Origin: Pseudoalteromonas byunsanensis
GTDB taxonomy: Bacteria > Pseudomonadota > Gammaproteobacteria > Enterobacterales > Alteromonadaceae
NCBI RefSeq assembly: GCF_001854475.1
Contig: NZ_MNAN01000031.1
Span: 62,001-126,000, forward strand
Direction: 5' to 3'
DNA length: 64,000 nucleotides
Shown: one piece after another, positions 26,502-36,098 of the stretch
How positions within the stretch are numbered: the stretch's first letter is position 1
Layout: each line of letters begins with the position of its first letter
Position numbers and translations under genes: made by a program
Notes under the pieces: model-generated
The model's database searches: none
Seen by the model: only the letters and a program-made list of their open reading frames with translations
What the model was told of the DNA's origin: nothing

Positions 26502-27271
26502 TGACGTAACCCTACTCCCCGGCGGATCAAACTCAACGCCAGAATAAATAATCCAGAAATAAACGCGAATAATACCGCAAAAGCAGTGTAAATGTTCACA
26601 TCAGATACCCCTAAAAAGCCATACCTAAAGGCATTAACCATATAAATAATGGGATTGACCTGAGACACGCCCTGCCAAAACTCTGGCAACAGTGTGATTG
26701 AGTAGAACACGCCCCCTAGGTAGGTCAGCGGGGTTAACACAAAAGTAGGAATAATACTGATGTCGTCAAAACTGTTGGCATACACCGCATTGATCAATCC
26801 CCCTAGCGAAAATACCGCTGAGGTCATGATCACCGTTGCGATGATCACCGCTAGGTTGTGAATTTTAATATCAACAAAAAATAGCGATACCAAAGTTACG
26901 ATAAGCCCCACTAACATACCACGAGCCATACCGCCCCCGATGTATCCCAACACGATAATGTAGTTAGGCACAGGTGCCACCAGCAACTCTTCAATACTCT
27001 TTTGGAATTTAGTGGAATAAAAACTTGAAGCCACGTTGGAGTATGAGTTGGTGATCACTGACATCATGATAAGGCCAGGAACGATAAACTCCATGTAACT
27101 AAAGCCTCCCATCTCACCAATTCTTGAGCCTATCAAACTGCCAAAAATCACAAAATATAACGTCATGGTAATGGCAGGTGGTACTAGGGTTTGCACCCAA
27201 ATACGCAAAAAGCGAATACATTCTTTGATCCAAATACTTTTTAGTGCAACACCGTAGCGGGTGATATTCAT
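26498..27271 (-). CDS. yadH: ABC-2 type transporter permease, YadH-like
   Basis: 257 aa with about six membrane segments and the ABC-2 fold (PPAITMTLYFVIFGS near the N-terminus, a conserved NPIIYMVNAFRYG near the C-terminus). Forms an exporter with the ATPase encoded immediately upstream; the two genes overlap by 4 bp. Substrate unknown in the family. Confidence 0.9.
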   Translation of the reverse strand: MNITRYGVALKSIWIKECIRFLRIWVQTLVPPAITMTLYFVIFGSLIGSRIGEMGGFSYMEFIVPGLIMMSVITNSYSNVASSFYSTKFQKSIEELLVAPVPNYIIVLGYIGGGMARGMLVGLIVTLVSLFFVDIKIHNLAVIIATVIMTSAVFSLGGLINAVYANSFDDISIIPTFVLTPLTYLGGVFYSITLLPEFWQGVSQVNPIIYMVNAFRYGFLGVSDVNIYTAFAVLFAFISGLFILALSLIRRGVGLRH

Positions 27272-28206
27272 GCTGTGCGCCCCTGTTCTAATAATCCCAC
27301 AAACAACTCTTCCAAACGGTTGGCTTTGTTACGCATACTTAATACCGTATTGCCTTGCGCAGTAAGTTGACTAAATACTTCGTTCAACCCTTGAGATTTG
27401 GCCACTTCTACTTCAACCGTGTGATCATCAACCATAGTGAATTGATAACCCGTGAGCGTGACCGGCTGAATCGGCGCTTTTAAGTCCAGGACAAAGGTTT
27501 CTTTGTCTAATTTGGCAAGCAAGGCTTTGATAGTGGTATTTTCAACAATTACGCCTTTATCAATAATGGCGATGTTTTTACACAGTAATTCGGCTTCTTC
27601 AAGGTAGTGAGTGGTTAAAATAATAGTCACGCCTTGCTTGTTGATCTGGCGTAAAAAATCCCACATTGAGCGGCGCAGTTCGATGTCTACGCCTGCCGTT
27701 GGTTCATCAAGAATGAGCAGTTTGGGCTCATGCATCAAAGCTCTAGCAATCATTAAACGACGCTTCATGCCGCCCGATAGTGTGCGTGCTTGCTTATCTT
27801 TTTTCTCAAACAAGCCAAGCTGTTTGAGATATTTTTCAGCGCGCTCATGGGCCAAAGCTCGCGGTACACCGTAGTATCCAGCTTGATTGACCAAAATCTG
27901 GTTAAGTGTTTCAAACTGACCAAAGTTAAACTCTTGTGGTACTAGGCCTAACTCCGATTTAGCGTCTTCAAGCGCGGTATCAATGCTGTGACCAAATACT
28001 TCAACCTGCCCCTCAGTTTTGTTAACCAGTGAGGCGATGACGCCAATGGTGGTGGATTTTCCCGCGCCATTAGGACCAAGCAGCGCAAAAAAATCGCCTT
28101 GCTCAACTTGCAAGTCAATTCCTTTTACCGCTTCAACGCCGTTTTTATAGACTTTTTTCAAGCCTTTAATATTCAGTGCTATCGTCATGTTAATGTTGTT
28201 CTCCAT
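27268..28206 (-). CDS. yadG: ABC transporter ATPase, YadG-like
   Basis: 312 aa. Walker [10 protein letters not shown], signature LSGGMKRR, Walker [11 protein letters not shown] and a switch His in TTHYLEEA are intact. It is of the ABC-2 drug/polysaccharide exporter subgroup with an accessory C-terminal domain. The 5' end overlaps ubiX by 17 bases. The starting [15 protein letters not shown] leaves a second possible start at Met7. Confidence 0.92.
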   Translation of the reverse strand: MENNINMTIALNIKGLKKVYKNGVEAVKGIDLQVEQGDFFALLGPNGAGKSTTIGVIASLVNKTEGQVEVFGHSIDTALEDAKSELGLVPQEFNFGQFETLNQILVNQAGYYGVPRALAHERAEKYLKQLGLFEKKDKQARTLSGGMKRRLMIARALMHEPKLLILDEPTAGVDIELRRSMWDFLRQINKQGVTIILTTHYLEEAELLCKNIAIIDKGVIVENTTIKALLAKLDKETFVLDLKAPIQPVTLTGYQFTMVDDHTVEVEVAKSQGLNEVFSQLTAQGNTVLSMRNKANRLEELFVGLLEQGRTA

Positions 28207-28813
28207 AACCCCAGCGTTTGGCCAAGGTATGTTCGATGTTTAAATGATCAAGAATACGGGCCACCATAAAATCGACTAAATCCTGAATAGATTCAGGCTG
28301 GTGATAAAAACCCGGAGCCGCAGGCATAATGGTGACACCAAGTTGGCTAAGCTTGAGCATATTTTCAAGGTGAATAGAGCTAAATGGAGTTTCTCTAGGT
28401 ACTAAAATGAGTTGGCCGCGTTCTTTTATCACCACATCAGCGGCGCGCTCCAACAGGTTATCCGATGCCCCCATAGCAATGGCTGACACAGACCCCGCAC
28501 TGCATGGGCAAACCACCATTTTTTTCGGTGCGGCGGAGCCAGAAGCAACCGGGCTAAACCAGTTATCTTTGCCAAAAACTTTGATTTGCTCAGGTTTGGC
28601 CTGACACAAGGCGCTTAACTGCTCGGTCGCCTTTTGCTCGTTACCCGAAAGCTTGATGCCCGACTCTGTATCAAGCACCACCCGTGCTGCACTGGAGATA
28701 AGCACAAACACCTGATAATTCATGGCGACTAATACTTCTAACAAACGCAGCCCGTAAGGTGCGCCCGATGCGCCGCTAAATGCTAAGGTAATAGCTGGTT
28801 TAAACTCGCTCAC
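28190..28813 (-). CDS. ubiX: Flavin prenyltransferase UbiX
   Basis: 207 aa from a GTG at 28813 that has AGGA at good spacing. The longer frame to 28885 would overlap mpl and adds sequence not found in the family. The protein opens [14 protein letters not shown] and contains the FMN-phosphate site, with [14 protein letters not shown] and [22 protein letters not shown]. It makes prenylated FMN for the UbiD decarboxylase in ubiquinone synthesis. Confidence 0.94.
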   Translation of the reverse strand: MSEFKPAITLAFSGASGAPYGLRLLEVLVAMNYQVFVLISSAARVVLDTESGIKLSGNEQKATEQLSALCQAKPEQIKVFGKDNWFSPVASGSAAPKKMVVCPCSAGSVSAIAMGASDNLLERAADVVIKERGQLILVPRETPFSSIHLENMLKLSQLGVTIMPAAPGFYHQPESIQDLVDFMVARILDHLNIEHTLAKRWGYGEQH

Positions 28814-28826
28814 AATAAATTCCTGC

Positions 28827-30200
28827 TTAGTTAATTCGCTGCTTGAGCGCTTGAAGTAACTTTTGATGTAGCCCGTCAAAGCCACCGTTACTCATGATCA
28901 AAATATGTTGTCCAGGCTGCGCATGCTCACACACCTGAGCAATGATATCGTCAATGTTATCGCTACACTTGCGCCCTGCCTTTTGCGCCTGCTCGCGCAG
29001 CGACCAGCCAAGCCCCTGCGGTTCAAACAGATAGGCTTCATCAGCGAGCGCCAAAGAATCAAGCAATGTGCTTTGATGCACGCCCATCTTCATGGTGTTT
29101 GAACGAGGCTCTAAAATGGCAATCACTGAATCATCGCCAACACTGGCCTTCAACCCCGCAAGCGTAGTTGTTATCGCGGTGGGATGATGCGCAAAGTCAT
29201 CGTACACCCGCACACCGTTTACTTCGCCCAGTAACTCCATGCGGCGTTTGGGTGATTTAAACTCACTGAGTGCGTCAATGCTTACCGACACTGGAATGCC
29301 CACATGACGAGCCGCGGCTATCGCCATCATGGCATTTTTAACATTATGCTCGCCTATGGCCGACCAACTCACTACGCCTTGCAGCGCGCCATGAAGATAG
29401 ACCTCAAATTGCGAGCCGTCGCTTTGCAGTAGTTTGTACGTCCAATCGCCATTTAGGGTTTCTTGTTGGCTCCAAAAACCGCGTTTGATCACCTCATTTA
29501 GTGGTTCATCATCTTGCGGATAAATGGCTTTGCCTTGTGCCGGTAGCGTACGTAATAAATGATGGAACTGCGTTTGTATAGCATTGAGATCGCTAAAAAT
29601 ATCAGCGTGGTCAAACTCAAGGTTATTCATGATCAGGGTGCGCGGCAAATAATGAACAAATTTACTGCGCTTATCAAAAAACGCGGTGTCGTACTCATCC
29701 GCTTCAATCACAAAAAATGGGGTATCGCTGATCCGCGCTGACACGCCAAAATTCTGCACAATACCGCCAATCAAAAAACCCGGGCGTAAGCCTGCATATT
29801 CTAGCAACCATGCCAACATACTAGCAGTGGTGGTTTTACCATGCGTGCCCGCCACCGCAAGCACCCAAGCTTCTTGCAATAAATTGTGCTTTAGCCATTC
29901 AGGGCCTGAGGTATAAGGAATACGCTGCTCAAGCACATACTCAACACACGGGTTGCCTCGGCTCATCGCATTACCAATCACCACCATGTCAGGGGCAGGC
30001 TCTAGTTGCGCGGGGTCATACCCCGTGGTTAGCTCAATACCTAAAGACTCAAGCTGTGTGCTCATTGGCGGATACACATTTTGATCTGAGCCGGTCACTC
30101 TAAAACCCAGCGCTTGCGCAATCGCCGCAATGCCGCCCATAAACGTGCCGCAGATCCCTAAAATATGTATATGCTGTTGCTTAGTTTGCTGACTTGCCAT
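28827..30200 (-). CDS. mpl: UDP-N-acetylmuramate:L-Ala-gamma-D-Glu-mDAP ligase
   Basis: 457 aa, Mur ligase family. ATP-binding loop GTHGKTTT near residue 108, and the N-terminal [14 protein letters not shown] of the Mpl subgroup. It reattaches the recycled murein tripeptide to UDP-MurNAc in the cytoplasm. It lies 13 bases upstream of ubiX, and the two genes are probably co-transcribed. Confidence 0.95.
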   Translation of the reverse strand: MASQQTKQQHIHILGICGTFMGGIAAIAQALGFRVTGSDQNVYPPMSTQLESLGIELTTGYDPAQLEPAPDMVVIGNAMSRGNPCVEYVLEQRIPYTSGPEWLKHNLLQEAWVLAVAGTHGKTTTASMLAWLLEYAGLRPGFLIGGIVQNFGVSARISDTPFFVIEADEYDTAFFDKRSKFVHYLPRTLIMNNLEFDHADIFSDLNAIQTQFHHLLRTLPAQGKAIYPQDDEPLNEVIKRGFWSQQETLNGDWTYKLLQSDGSQFEVYLHGALQGVVSWSAIGEHNVKNAMMAIAAARHVGIPVSVSIDALSEFKSPKRRMELLGEVNGVRVYDDFAHHPTAITTTLAGLKASVGDDSVIAILEPRSNTMKMGVHQSTLLDSLALADEAYLFEPQGLGWSLREQAQKAGRKCSDNIDDIIAQVCEHAQPGQHILIMSNGGFDGLHQKLLQALKQRIN

Positions 30201-30357
30201 GAAAATAATTTGCCTTTTCTAATATTTATACCGCCATTGGCAGGGTGTCTACTATGCCAAATTTAAACGCAATAAACCAATTTTGGCCGAGCAAAACAGC
30301 TATGCGCAATCGGCAATAATAACCGCTTATGCTGAACTTTTTATGAGTTTAGATAAA

Positions 30358-30386
30358 AAAAATGCCAGTCACAGACTGGCATTTTT
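30358..30386 (-). terminator. Intrinsic terminator of rph-pyrE
   Basis: AATGCCAGTC and GACTGGCATT form a 10-bp stem with a 3-base loop. On the minus strand it is followed by a run of T residues, giving a strong terminator 20 bases after pyrE. The 170 bases on to mpl hold no other signal that I recognise. Confidence 0.9.
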
Positions 30387-30406
30387 ACTAATATTTTAAC
30401 CGCCGA

Positions 30407-31051
30407 TTACGCAACACCGTATTGGTCACGGTAGGCTTTAACCGCTTCAAGGTGCTCTGCCATACCACCTTGTTGCTCAAGGTAAGTGATCAGATCAGCC
30501 AGTTTCACGATAGACACCACCTGAGTATTAAAGTCACGCTCTACTTCTTGAATCGCAGATAACTCAGCTTTGCCCTTTTCTTGGCGGTCTAACGCAATCA
30601 ATACACCTGACAAGTCTGCGCCCGCCTGTGAAATGATCTCCATCGACTCACGAATAGCAGTCCCAGCGGTTATCACATCATCAACTAACATGATACGACC
30701 CTCAAGCGGTGACCCTACCAATGAGCCACCTTCACCATGTTGCTTTTTCTCTTTACGATTAAAGCAATAAGGCACATCTTTGTTGTAGTGATCCGCCAAT
30801 GCAACCGCCGTAGTAGTCGCAATAGGAATACCTTTATATGCAGGGCCAAAAAGTACGTCATATTCAATGCCTGCATCTTCAAGTGCGGCGGCATAAAAAC
30901 GGCCTAAGCGCGCTAAGTCACGACCCGTGTTAAACAGGCCGGCGTTAAAAAAGTAAGGGCTGGTACGGCCTGATTTTAGTGTAAACTCACCAAACTTAAG
31001 CACCTGCTTTTCAAGGGCAAATTCAATAAACTCTTTTTGATATGCTTTCAT
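30407..31051 (-). CDS. pyrE: Orotate phosphoribosyltransferase
   Basis: 214 aa, the usual length. The PRPP-binding motif [16 protein letters not shown] is complete, and the flexible-loop region [11 protein letters not shown] is present. It transfers ribose phosphate to orotate in pyrimidine synthesis. It lies 25 bases after rph, as in Escherichia coli; the spacer has no obvious attenuator. Confidence 0.97.
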   Translation of the reverse strand: MKAYQKEFIEFALEKQVLKFGEFTLKSGRTSPYFFNAGLFNTGRDLARLGRFYAAALEDAGIEYDVLFGPAYKGIPIATTTAVALADHYNKDVPYCFNRKEKKQHGEGGSLVGSPLEGRIMLVDDVITAGTAIRESMEIISQAGADLSGVLIALDRQEKGKAELSAIQEVERDFNTQVVSIVKLADLITYLEQQGGMAEHLEAVKAYRDQYGVA

Positions 31052-31076
31052 GTCTTACCTATTGTATCTAACGGAC

Positions 31077-31790
31077 TTATGCCAGTGCTTTTTTCTGTAA
31101 ATCTATGATTTCACGGATTGAATGCTTCGCCAAACCCAGTAGCTCATCAAGCTCTTCGAATGAGAATGGTTCACCCTCTGCGGTGCCTTGTACTTCAATT
31201 AGTTTACCCGTTTCTGTCATGATCACGTTCATGTCAGTTTCTGCTTCTGAATCTTCAAGGTACTCTAAGTCAGAAATCGCTTCGCCGTTGTAAACACCGA
31301 CCGAAATCGCAGCAATCATAAACTTAAGTGGATTGTTGTTGATCATCCCCTTAGCACGCATGTGGGTCAGTGCGTCAACCAATGCAACGCACGCGCCGCT
31401 GATTGAAGCGGTACGCGTCCCGCCATCCGCCTGCAACACATCACAGTCGATGGTAATGGTGTTCTCACCAAGCGCTTTTAAATCAACTGCAGCACGTAAG
31501 GCACGCGCGATCAAACGTTGGATCTCCATAGTGCGACCACCTTGTTTGCCTTTGGCCGCTTCACGGTTATTTCGAGTATGAGTAGAACGTGGCAACATAC
31601 CGTATTCAGCGGTGATCCAGCCTTTACCTTGACCTTTCATAAAACGAGGTACACCCGCTTCAACAGTGGCAGTACACAATACTTTGGTGTTACCGAACTC
31701 TACCAACACCGACCCTTCGGCATGCATAGTATAGTTACGGGTAAATGTTACTGGTCTTATTTGGTTTGCTGTTCTTTCGCTTGGACGCAT
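31077..31790 (-). CDS. rph: Ribonuclease PH
   Basis: 237 aa, full length with [13 protein letters not shown] at the N-terminus and the [11 protein letters not shown] phosphate-binding segment. It is a phosphorolytic 3' exoribonuclease that trims tRNA precursors. The reading frame is intact, unlike the frameshifted copy of E. coli K-12. Confidence 0.97.
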   Translation of the reverse strand: MRPSERTANQIRPVTFTRNYTMHAEGSVLVEFGNTKVLCTATVEAGVPRFMKGQGKGWITAEYGMLPRSTHTRNNREAAKGKQGGRTMEIQRLIARALRAAVDLKALGENTITIDCDVLQADGGTRTASISGACVALVDALTHMRAKGMINNNPLKFMIAAISVGVYNGEAISDLEYLEDSEAETDMNVIMTETGKLIEVQGTAEGEPFSFEELDELLGLAKHSIREIIDLQKKALA

Positions 31791-31869
31791 CCACGTTCCC
31801 CTAAATTCAGAATTTTGCCTATTATAAAGGCTCAGCCGATACGATGCTATGCGTTAAGCTAATAAATTG

Positions 31870-31938
31870 TTGTGAGCACAGCTCACAAAATTTGCTAATT
31901 ATTTCCTCTGTCGCCTTGCGCGCTTTATAAGCTATAAT
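31870..31938 (+). promoter_or_regulatory. yicC promoter with adjacent palindrome
   Basis: TATAAT at 31933-31938 is a perfect -10 sequence, 37 bases before yicC, although no good -35 sits at 17 bases. Upstream, TTGTGAGC and GCTCACAA (31870-31888) form an 8-bp palindrome with a 3-base spacer that could be an operator serving yicC or the divergent rph. Confidence 0.5.
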
Positions 31939-31975
31939 GGCGCAGCAAAATTTGTTAATAGATTAGGAACTTTAC

Positions 31976-32836
31976 ATGATCCATAGTATGACCGCCTACG
32001 CACGCCGAGAAGTTAAGGGTGAATGGGGCACAGGGGTTTGGGAAATTCGCTCGGTTAACCAGCGCTACCTAGAAACCTTTATCCGCGCACCTGAACAGTT
32101 CCGTGCCATGGAGCCAGTAGTACGTGAACGCCTGCGCAAACACCTACAGCGCGGCAAGGTAGAAGTGTATTTGAAGTTTACTGCCAACCCAGCCCACGTG
32201 GGTGAGTTGTCTATTAATGAAACCTTAGCAGAGCAATTGATCAAAAGCGCTCAGTGGGTGCAACAACACAGCAAGGGCGAGATCAACCCAGTAGATATTC
32301 TACGTTGGCCCGGCGTAATGGAAGCGCAAGAAGTAGACCTAGACACTGTAAATAGTCAGCTACTTGCAGGTTTTGACGAATTAATCGAAGACTTTAAAGC
32401 TGCTCGCGCCAGTGAAGGTGAAAACCTAGAAACCATGATCACCACCCGTTTAGACTCAATTGTAGAGCAAGTCGCCATTGTTGAAGGCCACATGCCAGAG
32501 GTAAACAAATGGCAACGCGAAAAGCTCACCACTAAGTTAGAAGAACTTAAAGCGGAAATCGACGAAAACCGCCTAGAGCAAGAGCTTATCTACCTTGCAC
32601 AAAAACAAGACGTCGCCGAAGAGCTAGACCGCTTAAAGTCACACGTTAAAGAAACTCACAAAATATTGAAAAAAGGCGGCGCCTGCGGCCGACGTTTAGA
32701 CTTTATGATGCAAGAGTTCAACCGCGAGTCAAACACCCTCGCCTCAAAATCAATCAACACCGAAATCACCAACGCAGCAGTAGAGCTAAAAGTGTTGATA
32801 GAGCAAATGAGAGAGCAGATCCAGAATATTGAGTAA
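31976..32836 (+). CDS. yicC: YicC-family endoribonuclease
   Basis: 286 aa, full length. Starts MIHSMTAYARRE and ends with the conserved DUF1732 region (GACGRRLDFMMQEFNRE, ASKS). YicC proteins are reported RNases that degrade the small RNA RyhB in enterobacteria. The divergent rph-yicC arrangement is a conserved gammaproteobacterial neighbourhood. Confidence 0.95.
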   Translation: MIHSMTAYARREVKGEWGTGVWEIRSVNQRYLETFIRAPEQFRAMEPVVRERLRKHLQRGKVEVYLKFTANPAHVGELSINETLAEQLIKSAQWVQQHSKGEINPVDILRWPGVMEAQEVDLDTVNSQLLAGFDELIEDFKAARASEGENLETMITTRLDSIVEQVAIVEGHMPEVNKWQREKLTTKLEELKAEIDENRLEQELIYLAQKQDVAEELDRLKSHVKETHKILKKGGACGRRLDFMMQEFNRESNTLASKSINTEITNAAVELKVLIEQMREQIQNIE

Positions 32837-32878
32837 AGCTCACTAGCTTTCAAGAATATTCATAAACACTTGAAAAAT

Positions 32879-32906
32879 CTCGCTTTATAGCGAGGTTTTG
32901 TTTTTT
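32879..32906 (+). terminator. Intrinsic terminator of yicC
   Basis: CTCGCT-TTAT-AGCGAG stem-loop followed by GTTTTGTTTTTT, 42 bases after the yicC stop. Confidence 0.88.
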
Positions 32907-32990
32907 ATGATTCCGTATTTTTTCATTCTGTTTCATCCAATTGGTGAGTATTTTCACTGCTAACCTCAAACTACTGATGTGTAGTAGTAC

Positions 32991-33012
32991 ACTAGGTGAA
33001 AAAATACCTAGT
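32991..33012. repeat. Inverted repeat ACTAGGT/ACCTAGT
   Basis: Two 7-base arms around an 8-base A-rich spacer, in the spacer ahead of the first Xre-type gene. Operator-like in size; no U-tract, so not a terminator. Confidence 0.4.
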
Positions 33013-33035
33013 AGACACCCCATCATGGGCAATTA

Positions 33036-33056
33036 GTTTACAACTCCATTGTAAAC
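33036..33056. promoter_or_regulatory. 21-bp palindrome, probable Xre operator
   Basis: GTTTACAA-CTCCA-TTGTAAAC is a perfect 8+8 inverted repeat. It ends 6 bases before a candidate -35 element of the Xre-type gene at 33241. A TGTAAAAC half-site also precedes the paralogous gene at 34563. Autoregulation by these repressor-like proteins is a reasonable inference. Confidence 0.55.
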
Positions 33057-33062
33057 GAAATG

Positions 33063-33091
33063 TTGACTTTTTGGTCATTTACAAATATCTT
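33063..33091 (+). promoter_or_regulatory. Sigma70-type promoter candidate
   Basis: TTGACT and TATCTT with a 17-base spacer. Implies a 5' UTR of about 140 bases before the GTG at 33241. The UTR region (33100-33240) shows nothing else recognisable. Confidence 0.45.
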
Positions 33092-33240
33092 TACTTCAAT
33101 ATTTATTCAGGCTGAATTCATTGTTTTTCAACCTTTGACAACGTTGGTACGTATTTTTAGCCTGCACAATCACTCTTCGTTGTTAACAACATGTACATTA
33201 ACTGTGGAAAATCTCCCCATTAATAAAAGGACAAGGACAC

Positions 33241-33498
33241 GTGATAAATGGTGATGATTTAAGGGCGATGAGAGTCAATGCTCGCATATCTCAAGAAGCT
33301 ATGGCTAAAAAGCTCAGGTGTGATCGAAAAACCATCATCAATTATGAGCTAGGAGTCAGTGACATTCGTTCCAAACAGCTTTTCATGTGGCTTCTATATT
33401 GTAAGATAGATTCTGGGTCTCTCTTGAGTGAGATTAAGCAGATCCGCGATCAGGTCAACAGTAAAGAAAAACCAAACTTACAGGATGAAGAACCATGA
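33241..33498 (+). CDS. Xre-family helix-turn-helix protein (split paralogue)
   Basis: 85 aa, GTG start with AAGGA upstream. The helix-turn-helix reads LRAMRVNARISQEAMAKKL then DRKTIINYELG. It closely resembles residues 1-78 of the fused protein at 34563-35378, which carries a membrane domain that is lacking here. The stop overlaps the next start by 4 bp. It probably binds DNA; target unknown. Confidence 0.82.
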   Translation: MINGDDLRAMRVNARISQEAMAKKLRCDRKTIINYELGVSDIRSKQLFMWLLYCKIDSGSLLSEIKQIRDQVNSKEKPNLQDEEP

Positions 33499-33887
33499 AC
33501 AAGTTAAACGCTCTTTTATTAAATTTAATGAATTTTTTAATCTCGTTTGGTGATAAACAGGAGAATAATTCCACAAGCAGGTTTCCGTCGATAACTTCGA
33601 ATGATATTGCAAAAAACTGTAATATCAACTCTGTGAGGCTAGTAACAAACAATGTAATTGAGGTTACTTTTGCGTGTGGTAGTTCTTCAACATTTAAACA
33701 GGTGATGAACAATCATAACGTTGTAATGCAACCTACCGGTTTCGCTAGAAGCTGTGTAAGTCCACGTAAACTTACAGCGGACACCTGTACTTTAGTAACT
33801 GGTGGGAATTTAGCTATAAAAAAACCGAGATCAGCAACTAGCCCTTGTCTGCTCCCCACCATATCCACGGATAGTCTACAAGGATAG
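33495..33887 (+). CDS. Hypothetical protein inserted between split Xre and membrane genes
   Basis: 130 aa, not recognised. The middle (SVRLVTNNVIEVTFACGSSSTFKQVMN) looks like a small beta-rich domain. The C-terminal half is Ser/Thr/Pro-rich with several Cys and looks low in structure. Starts by ATGA overlap with the Xre gene. No counterpart exists in the fused paralogue, so this gene interrupts the ancestral order. Confidence 0.55.
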   Translation: MNKLNALLLNLMNFLISFGDKQENNSTSRFPSITSNDIAKNCNINSVRLVTNNVIEVTFACGSSSTFKQVMNNHNVVMQPTGFARSCVSPRKLTADTCTLVTGGNLAIKKPRSATSPCLLPTISTDSLQG

Positions 33888-33890
33888 ATA

Positions 33891-34484
33891 ATGAAAGTCT
33901 CAAACTTAATTCTACTCAGTATTGCTTCATTACTGTTTTTCTACATTCAATTGTGGGATCAAAAACTTGTCACACCCATTTATTTGTCACTCCTTGGTAT
34001 GAGTACCCTTTACGGTATGTATATTAGAGATATCAACGTCTCTCATATTGCTGGGTTTATTCTTGTTTTGACCACGATCAATCTTGCTATTTTTGAAACT
34101 GACTTGGTCAATTATGTTACTCCGAGTGATAACGAAATACAGCAAGGTTTAATCATTTATGGCATACAACTATTATTCAGTCTTACAACTGCATTGATAC
34201 TAATTTTTAGAGTTCAGTTTTCTAGACTATTATCTAAGTCGGATCAAGTTGAGTTAACCCATTTTGATGGTATTTTTCATTGGCTATATCTTTACAGTTC
34301 AAGTATTTACTTTTTAGCGCTTGCTGAGGAGATTGCCTACACCTTCTTCGAACTGAAATCTTTGACACTAATCTACGATAACTTCGAAGGCTTGATTTAT
34401 ATTGCTTGGGCGCTATGTTGTGGTGCGCTATTAACTATGGTGATTTGTAGCAAAAAGCCAACCAACACAAATGAGTTGGCTTAG
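33891..34484 (+). CDS. Small integral membrane protein (split paralogue)
   Basis: 197 aa with about five membrane segments. Shares the pattern HIAG, FDGIFHW, IYDNFEGLIY and ICS near the end with the C-terminal two thirds of the 34563 protein. AAGGA at good spacing precedes the ATG, 3 bases after the hypothetical gene, so the three genes form an operon. Function unknown; it may pair with the separate HTH protein as a membrane-bound regulator. Confidence 0.75.
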   Translation: MKVSNLILLSIASLLFFYIQLWDQKLVTPIYLSLLGMSTLYGMYIRDINVSHIAGFILVLTTINLAIFETDLVNYVTPSDNEIQQGLIIYGIQLLFSLTTALILIFRVQFSRLLSKSDQVELTHFDGIFHWLYLYSSSIYFLALAEEIAYTFFELKSLTLIYDNFEGLIYIAWALCCGALLTMVICSKKPTNTNELA

Positions 34485-34562
34485 TTGCGCATTGCGGCAC
34501 TCACTGTTCTTCGCTTTTAGCGACACTGTAAAACGGAAGATATACAACAACATGGATAACGC

Positions 34563-35378
34563 ATGATTGATGGTGAAGATTTAAAGGCGCTGCGGATACA
34601 AGCTGGTATTCCCCAAAAGGCGATGTCTGACAAGCTTGGCTGCGATAGAAAAACCATCATCAATTATGAGTTGGGGGTCAGTGATATTCCCTCAAAAAAG
34701 CTATTTCGCTGGCTACAATGCTGCAAGCTTGATTTGGGTGTATTGCTAGGTCAGATAAAAGCGATCCGTGATGATGCAAATGATAACGGCAGAGCTAAAA
34801 TTCTGGATTTTGTCACCATAGGGTTTGTATTGAGCCAATTATGGAGCCCTATTATCATCACGCCAATATACTTAACCTTGATTGGTATTTGTATTATCTA
34901 TGGCGTATATACAAAAAACATCAACATGGCTCATATCGCAGGCATTATCTTTGCGTTAACTGGGGCGGGTTATGTAATTTTTGAGTCAGGCTTAATCAAT
35001 AAAGCAACGCCTGACGAAAATCAAGTTTTACAGAGTATACTTATTTTTGGTACTCAACTGCTACTTTGCCTTACCGCCACATTTCTTCTTACTTTTAGGG
35101 TGCAACTTTCTCGTCGGCTATCCAAGGCTGACTCTATTAAGCTAACCCCTTTTGATGGCATCTTTCATTGGATTTTTATTTACTTAGCAATTGTTAACCT
35201 TGCTGCGCTTTTGGAAGACATGGCTTACCTCCTTCTTGACCTTAAATCATGGACCCCCATCTACGATAACTTCGAAGGGCTGATCTATTTCGCTTGGGTA
35301 CTTTGCTGTAGTGCGCTGTTAAGCATGATGATCTGTTCAACTAAAAGCAAACCGGTAAACGGCGCTAATGTTTCTTAA
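34563..35378 (+). CDS. Xre helix-turn-helix protein fused to membrane domain
   Basis: 271 aa. Residues 1-75 are an Xre-type helix-turn-helix nearly matching the protein at 33241. From about residue 83 there are five to six membrane segments homologous to the protein at 33891. One-component membrane-anchored regulators of this form are known in general, but I do not recognise this family. The Shine-Dalgarno is weak. Confidence 0.8.
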   Translation: MIDGEDLKALRIQAGIPQKAMSDKLGCDRKTIINYELGVSDIPSKKLFRWLQCCKLDLGVLLGQIKAIRDDANDNGRAKILDFVTIGFVLSQLWSPIIITPIYLTLIGICIIYGVYTKNINMAHIAGIIFALTGAGYVIFESGLINKATPDENQVLQSILIFGTQLLLCLTATFLLTFRVQLSRRLSKADSIKLTPFDGIFHWIFIYLAIVNLAALLEDMAYLLLDLKSWTPIYDNFEGLIYFAWVLCCSALLSMMICSTKSKPVNGANVS

Positions 35379-35720
35379 TAATGACTGGGCTTGAGTGCGC
35401 AATCAATCCTCATTTTAAAGCCTGCTTTGCACTTGTGAACTGTGACCGCTCACTACACGAGTGCACCTCTAACCTACTGCCAGAATACTTAAAGCTCTAT
35501 AACTTGCAGCTACCATAAAAGCCCTACAACTATTTAGTGCTTGCGTTATCATTCCCGCAGGTCACAGACTTTAACGCCCAAACCCTTAATCAGCCTAGCA
35601 CGCACTCGTGACCAAAATATATGTTATGCAATATTTTGGAATTTTTTCTACGTGTGGAGATTTTTCCACACACAGTATTAGATAATGTAAACACCAAGTA
35701 ACCAAAGGTTAAATAAAATC
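35379..35720. other. Non-coding spacer with crossing inverted repeats
   Basis: 342 bases without a convincing ORF. TGTGACC (35441-35447) pairs with GGTCACA (35560-35566), and CACGAGTGC (35456-35464) pairs with GCACTCGTG (35602-35610). The pairs cross, so they could form a pseudoknot, or be remnants of a mobile element end. An ATTTTGGAATTTTTTCT-type AT-rich stretch and a promoter-like GATAAT (near 35680) precede the next gene. Confidence 0.4.
35652..35671. promoter_or_regulatory. Inverted repeat GTGTGGA/TCCACAC, probable operator
   Basis: 7+7 palindrome with a 6-base spacer, 49 bases before the start at 35721. A third TGTGGA copy lies over the start codon itself (ATGTGTGGA). The small Xre protein of the same unit is the natural candidate regulator. 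Confidence 0.55.
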
Positions 35721-36089
35721 ATGTGTGGAACGAGATTTTTAAGTGGTGTTAAAGCAAATGTACAAGCCGCTAAAGGGTTTGATGATGTGGTGCTGTACAG
35801 AAAGGGCAGGCAAGCCGTTTACATTAAGCATGTGTTTATGAATAAACTCCCAGCCAAGGTCAAACCCGACATGAGCGCTCAAAATATTGAATTTATTAAA
35901 CAATTAGATACGCTCAATCTGCGCTGTTATGTACTTGTTCATGTTAAAAACAAGTTGCCGGGGGAGCATGACTTAGCCTTCTTTTTAGATGACTATGAGG
36001 CGATTCAGGGAGTGAGTAAAGAGGTTGCTATGCAAAGAACGATGCCTTTAGCATCTGCAACGCATTTAATCGATACCATTTTGCTATGA
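35721..36089 (+). CDS. Small protein of an Xre-linked pair (toxin-antitoxin-like)
   Basis: 122 aa, not recognised. Mixed alpha/beta composition with a basic N-terminal third, no signal peptide and no membrane segment. It stands 9 bases upstream of a small Xre gene under one promoter with a palindrome, the usual layout of a type II toxin-antitoxin locus or of a small autoregulated operon. No toxin fold can be named from the sequence. Confidence 0.6.
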   Translation: MCGTRFLSGVKANVQAAKGFDDVVLYRKGRQAVYIKHVFMNKLPAKVKPDMSAQNIEFIKQLDTLNLRCYVLVHVKNKLPGEHDLAFFLDDYEAIQGVSKEVAMQRTMPLASATHLIDTILL

Positions 36090-36098
36090 GGAAAGGAT

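Noticed and set aside
30407..31790. Attenuator or riboswitch between rph and pyrE
   Set aside because: Only 25 bases separate the genes and no hairpin plus U-tract is present.
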